Source: Betaproteobacteria bacterium
Lineage (GTDB): Bacteria > Pseudomonadota > Gammaproteobacteria > Burkholderiales > Rhodocyclaceae
Length of the DNA: 54,251 bases
Assembly (NCBI GenBank): GCA_016208415.1
Contig: JACQYB010000074.1
Location: forward strand, 1 to 54,251
Direction of reading: 5' to 3'
Part shown: one piece after another, positions 33,432 to 45,555 of the stretch
How the letters are laid out: the number at the start of each line of letters is the position of its first letter
Numbering within the stretch: position 1 is the first letter of the stretch
The notes under the pieces: model-generated
The model's database searches: none
What the model was told of the DNA's origin: nothing
Seen by the model: the letters and a program-made list of their open reading frames with translations, nothing else
Program-made: the position numbers and the translations under genes

Positions 33432-35700
33432 GGCTGCTCCTGCGGCGCCCGCCCCGGCCGGGCTTTCCGGTGACCTCCGTGCGGCTGGCCGGCATCCCCA
33501 CCAGGCGGAAATCGATCTTGCTGGTCTCCATATCCACCCGCGCCACCTGCACCCGCACGCGATCGGCCAGCCGGAAGCGCTGGCCGGTGCGCTCGCCCAG
33601 GAGTTGATGGCGCGCCGCATCGTGGTGGTAGTAGTCATGGGGAAGTTCGGAAACGTGTACCAGTCCTTCCACGTACACGCCGTCCAGGGCGATGAAGATG
33701 CCGAAAGGCACCACCGCCGAGACGCTGCCCTCGAATTCCTCGCCGATGCGGCTGCGCATGAAAAAGCACTTGAGCCAGGACTCCACGTCGCGCGTGGCCT
33801 CGTCGGCGCGCCGCTCGGTGTGGGAGCAATGCAGGCCGATGGTGCTCCAGTCGCCCGGGACGTATTGCCCACCGTCCAGCACCGCTTTGATAGCGCGGTG
33901 GATCAGGAGGTCGGGATAGCGGCGGATGGGCGAGGTGAAGTGGGTGTAGGACTCGTAGGCGAGCCCGAAATGGCCGACGTTGTCCGGACTGTAGATGGCC
34001 TGCTTCAGGGAGCGCAGCATGACCGTCTGCAACATCTGCTCGTCCGGGCGACCCTTGACGCTTTCCAGCAGCCGCGCGTAGTCGGCGGCGTGCGGGTCGT
34101 CGCCGCCGCCCAGGTCAAGACCGAATTCACCCAGGAATTCGCGCAGCGACGCCAGGCGCTCCGGCGTGGGGCCTTCATGGATGCGGTACAGGGCCGGATG
34201 GCGGTGGGCGCGCAGGAAGTCGGAGGCGCAGACGTTGGCCGCCAGCATGCACTCCTCGATGATGCGATGGGCATCGTTGCGCGCGTAGGGCACGATGCGC
34301 TCGATCTTGCCCTGGTCGTCGAAGACCATGAGCGTTTCGACGGTCTCGAAGTCGATGGCGCCGCGGCGCGTGCGCGCCTTGGCCAGCACCCGGTAGAGCG
34401 CGTCAAGCTGGCTCAGGTGCGGCAGCAGTTCGGCCAGTCGCCCCGCCGCCTCCGAGTCGGCCTGGTAGAGCGCCTCCGCCACCTCGGTGTAGGTCAGCCG
34501 CGCCCGGGAGTGCATCACCGCCGGGTAGAAGCGGTAGTTCTGGATCTTTCCCGTCGCACCCAACGTCATGTCGCAGGCCATGACCAGCCGATCCACCTGC
34601 GGATTCAGCGAACACAGGCCGTTGGACAACTTCTCCGGCAGCATGGGAATGACCCGCCGCGGGAAGTACACCGAGTTGCCCCGGTCCTGCGCCTCGGCGT
34701 CCAGGGCGTTGCCGGGGCGCACGTAATGGCTGACGTCGGCGATGGCCACCACGAGACGGAATCCGCTGCGCGCTCCGTTACCCAGGCGCTCGCAGTACAC
34801 GGCGTCGTCGAAGTCCTTCGCCGTTTCCCCGTCGATGGTCACCAGCGGCACTTGACGCAGGTCTTCGCGCCCGTGCAGGTCGGTCTTGCGCACCACCGCG
34901 GGAAGGTGGCGCGCCTCGCCGCCGGCTGCCGGCGAGAACTCGAACGGCAGATCGTGCTTGCGCAGGGCGATCTCCACCTCCATCCCGGGATCGGCATAGT
35001 TGCCCAGCACATCCACCACCCGCCCGATGGGCTGCGCGTACTTGCCGGGCTGCTCCAGCAGATCCACCACCACGACCTGACCGGCATTGAGCCTGGGTGC
35101 GCGGCGCCCCTTTTCCGGCGGCGCAAGAAGGATGTCCTGGCTGATGCGGCGGTTTTCCGCCACCACGAATTGCACCCCATGCTCCACGAAGACACGTCCC
35201 ACCACGCGCTGGTTGGCCCGTTCCAGCACCTCGACGATCTTGCCCTCCGGGCGGCCGCGGCGGTCGGTGCCGGTCACCCGCACCAATGCACGGTCGCCGT
35301 GGAGCACCTTGTGCATTTCCTTGGGGCCGAGAAAGATGTCCCCACCCCCGCCGTCGGGGACTAGAAATCCGAAGCCGTCCGGGTGCCCCTCCACCCGTCC
35401 GCGGATCAGGTCGGCCTTTGCCGGAATGAGGTAGTCGTCGCACCGGTTGCGGATGAGCTGGCCATCACGCTGCATCGCTCCGAGACGGCGGGTGAAGGCA
35501 TCGCGCTCGTGCTCGGCAACGTCCAGCGCCTGCACGATCTCCGCAAACGACATGGGAATGCCGCGCTCGCGCAGGATCTGCAGCACGTAGTCGCGGCTGG
35601 GCAGGGGCTCGTCGTATCGCGCCGATTCCTCGGCAAATCGCGGATCCTTGCGGCGTGTCGCGCTCGGTCCGGGCTCGGATTTTCCGTTCTTTGGTTTCAT
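33424..35700 (-). CDS. rnr: ribonuclease R
   Basis: This roughly 758-residue 3'-5' exoribonuclease degrades structured RNA. It has N-terminal helix-turn-helix and cold-shock domains ([21 protein letters not shown]), the RNB catalytic domain with [17 protein letters not shown] and [16 protein letters not shown] (metal-binding Asp cluster), and a C-terminal S1 domain ([22 protein letters not shown]) with a basic tail. The ATG at 35700 is preferred over the TTG at 35706. The start is divergent from, and overlaps, the -35 region of the tRNA-Leu promoter. Confidence 0.97.
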   Translation of the reverse strand: MKPKNGKSEPGPSATRRKDPRFAEESARYDEPLPSRDYVLQILRERGIPMSFAEIVQALDVAEHERDAFTRRLGAMQRDGQLIRNRCDDYLIPAKADLIRGRVEGHPDGFGFLVPDGGGGDIFLGPKEMHKVLHGDRALVRVTGTDRRGRPEGKIVEVLERANQRVVGRVFVEHGVQFVVAENRRISQDILLAPPEKGRRAPRLNAGQVVVVDLLEQPGKYAQPIGRVVDVLGNYADPGMEVEIALRKHDLPFEFSPAAGGEARHLPAVVRKTDLHGREDLRQVPLVTIDGETAKDFDDAVYCERLGNGARSGFRLVVAIADVSHYVRPGNALDAEAQDRGNSVYFPRRVIPMLPEKLSNGLCSLNPQVDRLVMACDMTLGATGKIQNYRFYPAVMHSRARLTYTEVAEALYQADSEAAGRLAELLPHLSQLDALYRVLAKARTRRGAIDFETVETLMVFDDQGKIERIVPYARNDAHRIIEECMLAANVCASDFLRAHRHPALYRIHEGPTPERLASLREFLGEFGLDLGGGDDPHAADYARLLESVKGRPDEQMLQTVMLRSLKQAIYSPDNVGHFGLAYESYTHFTSPIRRYPDLLIHRAIKAVLDGGQYVPGDWSTIGLHCSHTERRADEATRDVESWLKCFFMRSRIGEEFEGSVSAVVPFGIFIALDGVYVEGLVHVSELPHDYYHHDAARHQLLGERTGQRFRLADRVRVQVARVDMETSKIDFRLVGMPASRTEVTGKPGRGGRRRSSHA

Positions 35701-35727
35701 TGACAATTCCGCGCGCTGCTATACAAT
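35700..35727 (+). promoter_or_regulatory. tRNA-Leu promoter
   Basis: A consensus TTGACA (35700-35705) and TACAAT (35722-35727) are 16 bases apart. The tRNA starts 11 bases after the -10. The -35 overlaps the rnr start codon on the other strand. Confidence 0.8.
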
Positions 35728-35738
35728 TCGGCCTCCTC

Positions 35739-35825
35739 GCCCAGATGGCGGAATTGGTAGACGCACTAGGTTCAGGTCCTAGCGGGGGCAACCCTGTGGA
35801 GGTTCGAGTCCTCTTCTGGGCACCA
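35739..35825 (+). tRNA. tRNA-Leu (anticodon CAG)
   Basis: This 87-base class II tRNA has acceptor arms GCCCAGA and TCTGGGC, discriminator A and an encoded CCA (35823-35825). The anticodon stem CTAGG/CCTAG encloses loop TTCAGGT, giving anticodon CAG that reads CUG, the main Leu codon in these genes. The variable arm GGGGGCAACCCTG is of the long leucine type. The T-arm has GGTTCGAGTCC. A promoter precedes it and an intrinsic terminator follows 10 bases later. Confidence 0.97.
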
Positions 35826-35835
35826 GGTTGCAAGG

Positions 35836-35861
35836 AAAGCCGGCCAGATGGCCGGCTTTTT
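35836..35861 (+). terminator. rho-independent terminator of tRNA-Leu
   Basis: The perfect stem AAAGCCGGCC/GGCCGGCTTT with loop AGAT is followed by TT on the plus strand. Read on the minus strand it also has a short T-run, so it may serve purA transcripts too. Confidence 0.88.
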
Positions 35862-35968
35862 CATGTCCGGCGCGCGCGCCGGATTCACGAATTCCGGCGG
35901 GCGAGCCGGATTCAGGACGATCCTGCCCGCCGGCCCGCCGAACACCTTGCCGGCCGACGGGCAACGCT

Positions 35969-37267
<1,299 letters not shown>

Positions 37268-38446
37268 TCATTCTCCCTGAATCGGAACCACCACCCAGCG
37301 GCCGTCGCGCCGTTCCAGACGCCGGTCGCAGCCCTCCTGGGCATGCACATCTTCATGCGTGGAGAGCGCCACGATCACAACTTCCCCCTGACTGCGCAGC
37401 ACCGCGACGGCCTCTTCGAGCGCTGCATCGACGAGGCGCGGTGCGGCGATGGCCAGTTCCCGGGCCGGCATGTCCACCAGCCCGGCCACCGCCCGCAGAT
37501 CCATGCTGAAACCCGTGGCCGCACGGCCGCGTCCGAAGGCGGCACCGACGTGATCGTAGCGCCCACCCAGGGCAATGGCGCCCGGGTGCGCGCCACTGTA
37601 GGCGGCGAAAACCACACCGCTGTGGTAATGGTAGCCGCGCAGGTCAGCCAGATCGAAGCCCACCGGCACGCCGTTCGGGACCCTTGCCAAGAAACGCAAC
37701 TCGTCCAGCGCCGCGCTGATTTCCGGGTCCGCGGGTAGCGCCTGCGCCGCCACATCGAGCGCCTCGACGCCGCCGTAGCATTCGGGCAGCGCCAGAAGCG
37801 CCGAACGGACGGGTTCCGCGACGCCCGCAACGAGTTCGCGCAGGGTCGGCACGTCCTTGGCTTCGAGGACCCCGAACAGCTCTTCTTCCAGTTCGGCGTG
37901 GATGCCGGCACGCGCCGTGAGCGCGCGAAACAGTCCCACATGGCCGACATCCAGTCGGGGCGAGGGCACGCCGGCCGCAGCCAGAGCCGCAGCCAGGAGC
38001 CTGAGGATATCGACGTCGGCCTCGATACCCCCGTAGCCGTACAGTTCCGCGCCAATCTGCAGCGGTTCCCGGGTGGCGGAAAGACCCGCCGGAACGGCGT
38101 GAAGCACGCTGCCGCAGTAGCACAGACGTGTCACACCCGGCCGATTCAGCAAGTGGGCATCGATGCGCGCCACCTGGGGGGTGATGTCCGCACGTACACC
38201 CATGCTGCGCCCGGAGAGCTGGTCCACGAGCTTGACGGTACGCAGGTCCATGTCCCGCCCGGTGCCCGTGAGCAGCGAGTCCAGGTATTCGAGCAGCGGC
38301 GGTTGCACGAGCTCGTAGCCGTGCGCGCGGAACAGGTCGAGCAGGCGCCGGCGCAACATTTCCAGCCGGCACGCCTCCTGGGGCAGGACGTCCTCGATGC
38401 CCTCGGGGAGAAGCCAGCGGCGGGATGAAGGGGACAACACCGGCAC
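37268..38446 (-). CDS. hisZ: ATP phosphoribosyltransferase regulatory subunit HisZ
   Basis: This roughly 392-residue paralogue of histidyl-tRNA synthetase forms a complex with short HisG and gives histidine feedback in histidine synthesis. It has the class II synthetase-like [13 protein letters not shown] start, [38 protein letters not shown] and [26 protein letters not shown]. It lacks the HisS anticodon-binding domain. The GTG at 38446 overlaps the stop of the DUF2065 gene (TAGTG), pointing to coupling; a GTG at 38440 is an alternative. hisG is not in the window. Confidence 0.93.
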   Translation of the reverse strand: MPVLSPSSRRWLLPEGIEDVLPQEACRLEMLRRRLLDLFRAHGYELVQPPLLEYLDSLLTGTGRDMDLRTVKLVDQLSGRSMGVRADITPQVARIDAHLLNRPGVTRLCYCGSVLHAVPAGLSATREPLQIGAELYGYGGIEADVDILRLLAAALAAAGVPSPRLDVGHVGLFRALTARAGIHAELEEELFGVLEAKDVPTLRELVAGVAEPVRSALLALPECYGGVEALDVAAQALPADPEISAALDELRFLARVPNGVPVGFDLADLRGYHYHSGVVFAAYSGAHPGAIALGGRYDHVGAAFGRGRAATGFSMDLRAVAGLVDMPARELAIAAPRLVDAALEEAVAVLRSQGEVVIVALSTHEDVHAQEGCDRRLERRDGRWVVVPIQGE

Positions 38447-38631
38447 TACTTGAACATGACCAGCAAGCCAACACCGAGCGCCATCGAGCCCAGCCCCATG
38501 ACACGCACCTGACCGTCGGCCAGTTCCGTCGCCCGGCGGAACATCTCGCGCCACAACTTCGGGGCCAGAAACGGCAGGATCCCCTCAAGCACCAGCATGA
38601 GCGCAAACGCCGACAGGATCGCAACGGTCAT
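38446..38631 (-). CDS. DUF2065 small membrane protein
   Basis: This 61-residue protein has two hydrophobic segments ([21 protein letters not shown] and [15 protein letters not shown]) separated by a basic turn. It matches the DUF2065/YjeT family, commonly found between hflC and purA or hisZ. Function is unknown. It follows hflC by 9 bases and overlaps the hisZ start. Confidence 0.88.
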   Translation of the reverse strand: MTVAILSAFALMLVLEGILPFLAPKLWREMFRRATELADGQVRVMGLGSMALGVGLLVMFK

Positions 38632-38640
38632 GGCCGGATG

Positions 38641-39525
38641 CTACTTGCCGGACCTGGCCCCGGCGGGACTGCGCAGGTACTTGAAGAACTCCGAGGACGG
38701 ATCGAGGACCAGCACGTCGCTCTTGTTGCTGAAGCTTGAGCGGTAGGCTTCCAGGCTGCGATAGAAGGCGTAGAACTCCGGATTCCTTCCGAAAGCGTCG
38801 GCATAGATGGCCGCCGCCTTGGCATCGCCCTCCCCTTTGACACGCTGGGCATCACGGTAGGCTTCGGCCACAATGATCTCGCGCTGGCGATCGGCATCGG
38901 CGCGGATCTTCTCCGCCTCGGCCGCGCCGAGGGAGCGCAGTTCATTGGCCACGCGCTTGCGCTCGGCCTCCATGCGCCGATAGACCGCCTCGCTCACCTC
39001 CTGGGGGAGATCCACGCGCTTGAGGCGAACATCGATGATCTGCACGCCGATCTTGCGCGCGTCCGAGTCGGCCTTCACGCGCACGTCATCCATGATGCGG
39101 TCGCGTTCGCCCGACACCACGTCATGTACCGTGCGCCGCCCGAACTCTTCCCGCAGGCCGGCGTTCACCGTCTGGGTGAGCCGCGTCTGGGCACGGGCCT
39201 CGTCCCCAGCCACCGACACGTAGTATTGGCGAACATCCGTAATTCGCCACTTCACGAACAGGTCCACCAGTACGTTCTTCTTCTCTGACGTGATGAAGCG
39301 CTCCGGCTCCGGGGTGTCGAAGGTGAGAATGCGCTTGTCGAAGAATCGCACGTTCTGGATCAGCGGCCACTTGAGGTGCAGCCCAGGCTCGCTGATGACT
39401 TCCTTGATTTCGCCGAGCTGGAAGATGATGGCGTGCTGGCGCTGGTCCACCGTAAACACGGCCGACGAAAGCACTGCCAGAAACACCAGCAGCGCTCCAA
39501 TCAACAAAGGCAGACGTTGGCGCAT
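38641..39525 (-). CDS. hflC: HflC, FtsH protease modulator
   Basis: This 294-residue inner-membrane SPFH/band 7 protein has an N-terminal anchor (LPLLIGALLVFLAVLSSAVF). It has the band 7 domain (VDQRQHAIIFQLGEI, LHLKWPLIQNVRFFDKR) and a long helical AEAEKIRADADRQREIIVAEAYRDAQRVKGEGDA-type region. Together with HflK it forms the periplasmic cage around FtsH and limits its proteolysis. The start overlaps the hflK stop by one base (TGATG). Confidence 0.96.
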   Translation of the reverse strand: MRQRLPLLIGALLVFLAVLSSAVFTVDQRQHAIIFQLGEIKEVISEPGLHLKWPLIQNVRFFDKRILTFDTPEPERFITSEKKNVLVDLFVKWRITDVRQYYVSVAGDEARAQTRLTQTVNAGLREEFGRRTVHDVVSGERDRIMDDVRVKADSDARKIGVQIIDVRLKRVDLPQEVSEAVYRRMEAERKRVANELRSLGAAEAEKIRADADRQREIIVAEAYRDAQRVKGEGDAKAAAIYADAFGRNPEFYAFYRSLEAYRSSFSNKSDVLVLDPSSEFFKYLRSPAGARSGK

Positions 39526-40769
39526 CAGCGTTCGCCCCTTTCACGGCCACGCAGCGATTCACGGGAGCGATTCGCCGTGGCATCGGAACCGGAGGGGACC
39601 GGCGCTGCTGCCTCGCCGCTCCCGGCAGCCGGTGCGCGCGGCGCCTCGGCCGGCTGGCCAGCCGCGCCAGTTACCTGCATCAGCTTGTCCAGTGGCATGA
39701 ACAGGAGATTCCCTCCCCCCTTGGCATCCACCACCACCTTCGCACTGCTCGAAAGCACCTGCTGCACGGTATCCAGGTACATGCGCTGACGCGTGACCTC
39801 CGGCGCCCTGGCATATTCCGGCAGGATCTGCTGGAACCGGCTGGCCTCGCCCTCGGCGTTGGCAATCACCCGCTGGCGGTAACCGTTGGCCTCTTCAAAC
39901 AGGCGCGAGGCGGTACCCCGCGCCTTGGGAATCACGTCATTGGCGTAGGCCTGGCCCTCGCTCTTTTGCCGTTCGAGATCCTGGCCCGCCTTGACCGCAT
40001 CGTCGAACGCCGCCTGCACCTGCTCGGGGGGCTGGGCATTCTGCATCGTCACCTTGCTGATCTGGATGCCGGTCTGGTAACGATCCACGATCTGCTGAAT
40101 CAGCGTGGCCGCCGACACAGCAACCTCTTCCCGGCCTTCGTAGAGGACGAAGTCCATCTTGTTGCCGCCGACGATCTCCCGCATGGCCGTTTCCGCCGCC
40201 TGGATCACGACCTCGTCGGGCAAACGGTTGTTGAAGAGATATTCCTGCGGATCCCTGAGGATGTACTGCACGGCGAACTGGATGTTGATGATGTTCTCGT
40301 CGTCGGTGAGCATCAGTGCCTCTTTCAGCACCTTGTTGCGCTCCTGGCCGCGATAGCCGATTTCCACCGTCCGCACGCCGGTCAGATTCACCAGTTCATG
40401 GCTCTGGACCGGGTAGGGCAGGCGCCAGCGCAAGCCTGGCTCGGTCGTCTGCAGGAAACGGCCAAATTGCAACACCACCCCCCGCTGACTGGCATCGACG
40501 ATGTAGAAGCCGCTCGCCATCCAGATCACCACCACCAACGCCAGGACCATGCCCAGACCGCCGCCGAACTGGCGCGGACTCAGGCGCGGCGGACGACCGC
40601 CGCTGTCACCCGAACCATTGCCGCCTCGACCGCCAAACAGCGCCGAGAGGCGACGGTTGAAATCGCGCCACAACTCCTCCAGGTCTGGCGGACCCTGATT
40701 CCCGCCGCGGTTGCCACCATCACGGTTGCCACCGCCGCGATTACCCCACTGCGGATCGTTCAAGGACAT
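39525..40769 (-). CDS. hflK: HflK, FtsH protease modulator
   Basis: This roughly 414-residue protein begins with a Gly/Asn/Arg-rich cytoplasmic segment (MSLNDPQWGNRGGGN), then has one membrane helix (GMVLALVVVIWMASGFYIV) and a band 7 domain (FGRFLQTTEPGLRWRLPYPVQ). It partners HflC. The ATG at 40769 matches the family start; a GTG six codons earlier is less likely. Its C-terminal Ala/Pro-rich tail is typical. Confidence 0.96.
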   Translation of the reverse strand: MSLNDPQWGNRGGGNRDGGNRGGNQGPPDLEELWRDFNRRLSALFGGRGGNGSGDSGGRPPRLSPRQFGGGLGMVLALVVVIWMASGFYIVDASQRGVVLQFGRFLQTTEPGLRWRLPYPVQSHELVNLTGVRTVEIGYRGQERNKVLKEALMLTDDENIINIQFAVQYILRDPQEYLFNNRLPDEVVIQAAETAMREIVGGNKMDFVLYEGREEVAVSAATLIQQIVDRYQTGIQISKVTMQNAQPPEQVQAAFDDAVKAGQDLERQKSEGQAYANDVIPKARGTASRLFEEANGYRQRVIANAEGEASRFQQILPEYARAPEVTRQRMYLDTVQQVLSSSAKVVVDAKGGGNLLFMPLDKLMQVTGAAGQPAEAPRAPAAGSGEAAAPVPSGSDATANRSRESLRGRERGER

Positions 40770-40801
40770 CAGAATTGTGGAAATCACGGAAAGTCGAAGG
40801 G

Positions 40802-41995
40802 TCAGAAAGGGCTTTCGCCCGCCACGGCGGATTCTCGTTCGTATTCCGGATGCAACGGGGAACGCCCCCGGCCGCGAGCGACCTCGGCCAGCGCTTCGCG
40901 CAGTTCGCCCACACCCTCGCCGGTCACCGCGCTCAATCGGACCCTGCGGATAGTACCACAGTCATCCCGCTCCACGCCCGGCGCCGCGCCGGTGACATCG
41001 ACCTTGTTCCACACCATGATCTGGGGCACTTCCGCCGCGCCGATCTCCGCCAGCACGGCATTGACCGAGTCGATCTGCTGGTCGCGATCGGCACTGGACG
41101 AATCCACCACGTGCACCAGCAGATCGGCGCTGGCCGTCTCTTCGAGAGTGGCATGAAATGCCGCGATCAGCGAGTGAGGAAGATCGCGGATGAAACCCAC
41201 GGTGTCCGAGACCACGATACTGCCCACCTCTCCGAGATAAAGGCGCCTGGAAGTCGTATCCAGCGTGGCGAACAACTGGTCGGCACAAAAGGCGCCGGCG
41301 TGCGTCAAGGCGTTGAACAGGGTGGACTTGCCCGCATTCGTGTAGCCCACCAGTGACACCGCCAGCATCTCCCGCCGGGTTCTGGCCCGGCGCCTGACTC
41401 CGCGCTGGCGTTCAAGCCGCGCCAGACGCTCCCGCAGGTACTTTACCCGCTTGCCGATCAACCGACGGTCCGTCTCGAGTTGGGTTTCTCCTGGGCCTCG
41501 CAGGCCAATCCCGCCCTTCTGTCTTTCCAGGTGGGTCCAGCCCCTGACGAGGCGGGTGGAAAGATGCTGCAACTGCGCCAGTTCCACCTGGAGCTTGCCC
41601 TCATGGCTGCGGGCACGCTGGGCGAATATGTCCAGAATCAGGCTGCTGCGGTCCACCGCCCGACAATCAAGTTGCCCTTCCAGGTTGCGCTGCTGAGCAG
41701 GCGACAACTCGTGATTGAAGATCGCGAATTCCGCGCGCAGATCCCGCACCACGTCGGCGACCTCCGCCACCTTGCCGGAGCCAGCAAAGGTGGCGGCGTC
41801 GGGCGCACGTCGCCTGCCTTGTATTTCGGCGAGAACGGTGACGCCCGCGCTTTCCACCAGTTGTCGGAACTCCTGCAGGCGCTCGCCGCCACCCGGCTCA
41901 CCAAAATCGATCTGTATCAGAACCGCCCCGCGCCGAACCGGGGAAAGTACCTGGCGAGAAGAATCAGGGGAAGGGGTTTCGAGCGGGTATTCCAC
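40802..41995 (-). CDS. hflX: ribosome-associated GTPase HflX
   Basis: This 397-residue GTPase splits stalled 70S ribosomes. The N-terminal HflX domain ends with FNHELSPAQQRNLE and the family's GIGLRGPGETQLETDRR. The G domain has VGYTNAGKSTLFN, a DTVGF G3 motif and WNKVD. Translation starts at a GTG (41995) with no obvious Shine-Dalgarno, 54 bases after hfq, so coupling to hfq translation is possible. Confidence 0.95.
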   Translation of the reverse strand: MEYPLETPSPDSSRQVLSPVRRGAVLIQIDFGEPGGGERLQEFRQLVESAGVTVLAEIQGRRRAPDAATFAGSGKVAEVADVVRDLRAEFAIFNHELSPAQQRNLEGQLDCRAVDRSSLILDIFAQRARSHEGKLQVELAQLQHLSTRLVRGWTHLERQKGGIGLRGPGETQLETDRRLIGKRVKYLRERLARLERQRGVRRRARTRREMLAVSLVGYTNAGKSTLFNALTHAGAFCADQLFATLDTTSRRLYLGEVGSIVVSDTVGFIRDLPHSLIAAFHATLEETASADLLVHVVDSSSADRDQQIDSVNAVLAEIGAAEVPQIMVWNKVDVTGAAPGVERDDCGTIRRVRLSAVTGEGVGELREALAEVARGRGRSPLHPEYERESAVAGESPF

Positions 41996-42049
41996 CGTGA
42001 ATCCGTTACCGACAAACAGGAGAATCAGATTGCCCGCCGGGAGACCACG

Positions 42050-42286
42050 TCACTCGTTGCCCTGGTCATGCTGGATATTGACCGGGCGCGCCGGCACGAC
42101 AGTGGAAATGGCGTGTTTGTAAACCATCTGGGTCACGGTGTTGCGCAGCAGCACAACATACTGGTCAAACGACTCGACCTGCCCCTGCAGCTTGATCCCA
42201 TTGACCAGATAAATCGACACCGGCACGTGTTCCCTGCGCAAGGTGTTGAGGAATGGGTCTTGTAGCAATTGCCCCTTGTTGCTCAT
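42050..42286 (-). CDS. hfq: RNA chaperone Hfq
   Basis: This 78-residue hexameric Sm-like protein brings small RNAs to mRNAs. It has [25 protein letters not shown]-type Sm1, [13 protein letters not shown] and the Sm2 motif [12 protein letters not shown]. The C-tail is short, as usual in betaproteobacteria. A GAGGAG ribosome-binding site is 6 bases before the ATG. The 126 bases upstream (42287-42412) are AT-rich compared with the surroundings and probably hold its promoter; a TACATT-type -10 can be drawn but not firmly. Confidence 0.98.
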   Translation of the reverse strand: MSNKGQLLQDPFLNTLRREHVPVSIYLVNGIKLQGQVESFDQYVVLLRNTVTQMVYKHAISTVVPARPVNIQHDQGNE

Positions 42287-42412
42287 GGTGGCTCCTCGTT
42301 ATTGTGTATGCATAAGATGTGGCGCCGCCCCGCTTGGGAAACTGACCGGAACGATGGCCAAATAAACTTTAATGTATTTTGCTGTACCGCGCCACAACAC
42401 CGAATTGAAACA

Positions 42413-43747
42413 TTAGTCACGTGCCGCCGCATAGGGGTTCCGCGAACTGCGGAATTGGACCTGCAGCGGCGTGCCGCGCAAGCCGAAGCCCTCCAGGAAA
42501 CTGCGCTCCAGATAGCGGCGGTAGGCAGCCGGGAGGTGCTCCAGCGAGTTGCCATGGATAATGATGACGGGAGGGTTGCTGCCGCCCTGGTGGGCGTAGC
42601 GCAGCTTGGGCCGCGACATCCCGTGCCGGGGCGGCGCCTGCCGGGTCACCGCCGTCTGAAGAACCCGGGTGAGCTTGGGTGTGGGCAGCTTCACCATGGC
42701 GGCGGCGTAGGCTGCATCCACCGATGCCATCACACCCTCGATACCCTCGTTCTTGAGCGCAGAGATGTAGTGAAAGCGCGCGAACGCCAGGAATCCGAGC
42801 TTGCGCCCGATGTCGTTTCGCACCCGCTCGCGCCGGTAGGAATCCACGTCATCCCACTTGTTGACCGCCACCACCAGCGCCCGGCCCGCATCCACGACGA
42901 AGCCGGCAATGTGCGCGTCCTGGTCGGAGATGTCCTGGCTCGCGTCCAGCACCAGCACCACCACGTTCGCCTCTTCAACGGCCTGCAGGGTCTTGATGAC
43001 CGAGAACTTCTCCACGGCCTCGAACACCCGACCCCGGCGACGCAAGCCTGCCGTGTCGATGAGGGTGTATTGGCGCCCGCCCCGTTCAAACGGTATGGCG
43101 ATGGCGTCGCGGGTGGTACCCGGCTGGTCGAAGGCGATCACCCTCTCCTCACCGAGCAGCGCATTGGTCAGGGTGGACTTGCCGACGTTCGGGCGCCCCA
43201 CCACCGCCACCCGCGGGCCGGAAGACTCCTCGTCTTCGGCTTCCGCATCCTGCGCGCCGAGAAGGGCCATGGCGAGTTCCAGCAGGTCGCGCACGCCCTC
43301 GCCGTGGGCCGCAGAGATGGGCCAGGGTTCGCCGCAGCCCAGTTCGTGGAACTCGGCCGCCACCATCTCCCGCGCCATGCCTTCCGTCTTGTTGACCACC
43401 AGCAGCACCGGACGGCCGCTGCGGCGCAGACGTTCGGCCACGGTCCGGTCCTGCGGGGTCAGCCCCGCACGGCCATCCACCAGAAAAACGAGCACGTCCG
43501 CCTCGGCGATGGCCTGCTCGGCCTGGCGCGCCATCTCGTGGAGAATGCCGTCGCGCGCGTCGGGCTCGAAGCCGCCCGTATCGACGACGATGTACGCGCG
43601 GTCCCCGTAGCGCCCCAGGCCGTAATGGCGATCACGGGTCAGGCCGGGCAGGTCCGCAACCAGGGCATCGCGCGTGCGCGTCAGCCGGTTGAAAAGCGTG
43701 GACTTCCCGACGTTGGGACGCCCGACGATGACGAGGGTAGGTTTCAC
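42413..43747 (-). CDS. der: ribosome biogenesis GTPase Der
   Basis: This 444-residue protein has two tandem GTPase domains. The first P-loop is GRPNVGKS near 9-16 and the second near 186-193, each with its DTGG/DTAG and NK(T/W)(E/D) motifs. A C-terminal KH-like domain follows ([25 protein letters not shown]-like). Der is needed for 50S assembly. Starts at a GTG. It lies 15 bases after bamB. Confidence 0.97.
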   Translation of the reverse strand: MKPTLVIVGRPNVGKSTLFNRLTRTRDALVADLPGLTRDRHYGLGRYGDRAYIVVDTGGFEPDARDGILHEMARQAEQAIAEADVLVFLVDGRAGLTPQDRTVAERLRRSGRPVLLVVNKTEGMAREMVAAEFHELGCGEPWPISAAHGEGVRDLLELAMALLGAQDAEAEDEESSGPRVAVVGRPNVGKSTLTNALLGEERVIAFDQPGTTRDAIAIPFERGGRQYTLIDTAGLRRRGRVFEAVEKFSVIKTLQAVEEANVVVLVLDASQDISDQDAHIAGFVVDAGRALVVAVNKWDDVDSYRRERVRNDIGRKLGFLAFARFHYISALKNEGIEGVMASVDAAYAAAMVKLPTPKLTRVLQTAVTRQAPPRHGMSRPKLRYAHQGGSNPPVIIIHGNSLEHLPAAYRRYLERSFLEGFGLRGTPLQVQFRSSRNPYAAARD

Positions 43748-43762
43748 CGCGCCCGGGGTCCG

Positions 43763-44896
43763 TCAGGGTTGCAGCGCCACGACGGCGCCGTCCCGCGTCT
43801 GCAGGACCACGGCGTCGCCGGAACGCTGGGGATCGGCCGCCACCGCGCTGCCGTCGATGGACAGGCGCGCGACCAGAGTGCCGTCATCGCGACGCAGGCC
43901 GTGCACCAGGCCGAGGTTATCGGCCACCAGGATCAGTTCACCCACGGACACCGGACGGGAACCGCCCCGCCCCTGCAACCGCTCCTGACGCCACACGGTG
44001 GCGCCATTGGCGCGATCGAGGGCAAACACGGAACCCTTGTCGTCGGTCACGTATACCAGCCGCGAGTCCATTGCCGCGCCGGTGCTGCTGGACATCTCCC
44101 GCGCCCACAACAGGTTGCCGCTGTTCATGTCGAAACAGGCCACGCGCCCCTGGTAGGCCGCGGCGCACACCTGGCGACCGTCGATCACGGGCAGCCCCGC
44201 GATATCTGCCACACGCTCCAGTTCCGTCGTGCCGCGGGGAAAGGAAACCGTCGTCTCCCACAGCGCGGCGCCGTTGTCCAGGCCGATGGCGACGAGCTTG
44301 CCGCCGGGGAAGCCGGCCAGCGCCGCCCGTCCGGCCAGGGTGACGCCGGCATTGCTGCGCAGGGTCAGGGCCGGAGTGGCGCGCTGGTAGACCCACAGCC
44401 GCCGCCCCGTCGCAGCGTCAAAGCCGAACACCCGGTTGTCGCCGCTGCGCACCACCACGACCTCGCCCGCCACGGCCGGTTCGGCGAGCACCTCCGAAGA
44501 CACCCGCGCCTTCCATTTCGCCTTGCCCGAGCCGTCGAAGGCCAGAACCTCGCCCTTCTCGGTGCCTACGACCACCACTTGTCCGTCGGAGCCCACGCCA
44601 CCCGAGAGCTTCTGGCCGGAAGAAATCCGCCACGCCTGGCTGCCGTTGTCGAACCGGGCCACCGTGCCATCGCGCGCCGCGGCGAAGACAGAATTGCCCA
44701 CCACCGCTGGCGTGAAGACAAAGCCCCCGGCGCTGCCGACGCTGCCGCGCCAGAGCGTCCTCACCGATATCGCCGACTTGAGCGGCTCCAGTTCCGGCAG
44801 CTTCTTCGTCGATCCGCTGAACGGATTCACCGAATCCAGCACCGAACACCCCGCCAATACCGCGGTGGCGGCGAGAATCGCAGCCAGCCGGATCAT
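43763..44896 (-). CDS. bamB: outer membrane assembly lipoprotein BamB
   Basis: This 377-residue lipoprotein has a signal peptide ending in lipobox LAGC with Cys17, followed by an eight-bladed PQQ-like beta propeller with repeated (G)xxVWRQ/ALWE and DGxVxAFD motifs. It is a subunit of the BAM complex that inserts outer-membrane proteins. Position 19 (after Cys17-Ser18) is not Asp, so sorting to the outer membrane is expected. The start overlaps the end of yfgM by 4 bases. Confidence 0.95.
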   Translation of the reverse strand: MIRLAAILAATAVLAGCSVLDSVNPFSGSTKKLPELEPLKSAISVRTLWRGSVGSAGGFVFTPAVVGNSVFAAARDGTVARFDNGSQAWRISSGQKLSGGVGSDGQVVVVGTEKGEVLAFDGSGKAKWKARVSSEVLAEPAVAGEVVVVRSGDNRVFGFDAATGRRLWVYQRATPALTLRSNAGVTLAGRAALAGFPGGKLVAIGLDNGAALWETTVSFPRGTTELERVADIAGLPVIDGRQVCAAAYQGRVACFDMNSGNLLWAREMSSSTGAAMDSRLVYVTDDKGSVFALDRANGATVWRQERLQGRGGSRPVSVGELILVADNLGLVHGLRRDDGTLVARLSIDGSAVAADPQRSGDAVVLQTRDGAVVALQP

Positions 44897-45555
44897 TTCC
44901 CCTCTCCCGTTGCTTCGAGCTTGACCTGGAGCATTTCGCGGAACGCCGCCGAGACCTGGATGCCGGACTTCTCCAGGGTTTCAAGCTGGCCGAGCGCGGC
45001 CTGATAGGCGCTGCGGGCCTCCCCGGGTTTGCCCTGGGCGGCGAGAATGTCGCCCCGCATGTCGGCATAGCTGGGAGCGAAAGCCGGGTCAGGTGCCTTT
45101 TCGAGTTGGCGCAGCGCTTCGTCGTGGGATTTTCCATCCAGAAGCACGGCCGCCAGGCGCAGCCGCGCCAGGTCACGCAAGGCCTTGTCGCGTGCGTTGT
45201 CGGCCACCCAGGCGAGTTGGGACTGCGCCGACTTGGCGTCCCCTGCATCCACCGCCGCCTTGGCCGCCAGCAGCGCACCCATGCCGGCGTAGGCGGTGCC
45301 GGAGTACTTCTCCAGCAACTGCCCCGCCGCCTCCCGCGCCTTGCGGGTGTCGCCCGTGGTCACCGCCTGCTGCAAGGAACTGTAGACGGCAGACGCCTGG
45401 GCCGACTGGTTGCGCTGGTACCAGTTCCATCCCTGGTAGCCCACCACCGCGGCGGCGGCCACCATCACCACGGTGGTCACCAGGTTGCCGTAGCTTTCCC
45501 ACCACGCCTTGATTGCCGAGAGCTGTTCCTGCTCTTCAAGATCATATGTCGCCAT
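44893..45555 (-). CDS. yfgM: YfgM-type membrane TPR protein (ancillary SecYEG translocon factor)
   Basis: From the ATG at 45555 this is a 220-residue protein: a short cytoplasmic N-terminus ([19 protein letters not shown]), one membrane helix ([20 protein letters not shown]) and a periplasmic TPR-like domain. It matches the YfgM/DUF2133 family, which binds the Sec translocon and periplasmic chaperones. The reading frame is open upstream and is continuous with hisS because of the hisS 3' defect, so a HisS-YfgM fusion of 608 residues is also encoded. An ATG three codons upstream is possible. Confidence 0.88.
   Translation of the reverse strand: MATYDLEEQEQLSAIKAWWESYGNLVTTVVMVAAAAVVGYQGWNWYQRNQSAQASAVYSSLQQAVTTGDTRKAREAAGQLLEKYSGTAYAGMGALLAAKAAVDAGDAKSAQSQLAWVADNARDKALRDLARLRLAAVLLDGKSHDEALRQLEKAPDPAFAPSYADMRGDILAAQGKPGEARSAYQAALGQLETLEKSGIQVSAAFREMLQVKLEATGEGK

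Noticed and set aside
42269-45004. Plus-strand open frame of about 900 codons opposite der and bamB
   Set aside because: Antisense shadow; it crosses intergenic sequence and has no motif.
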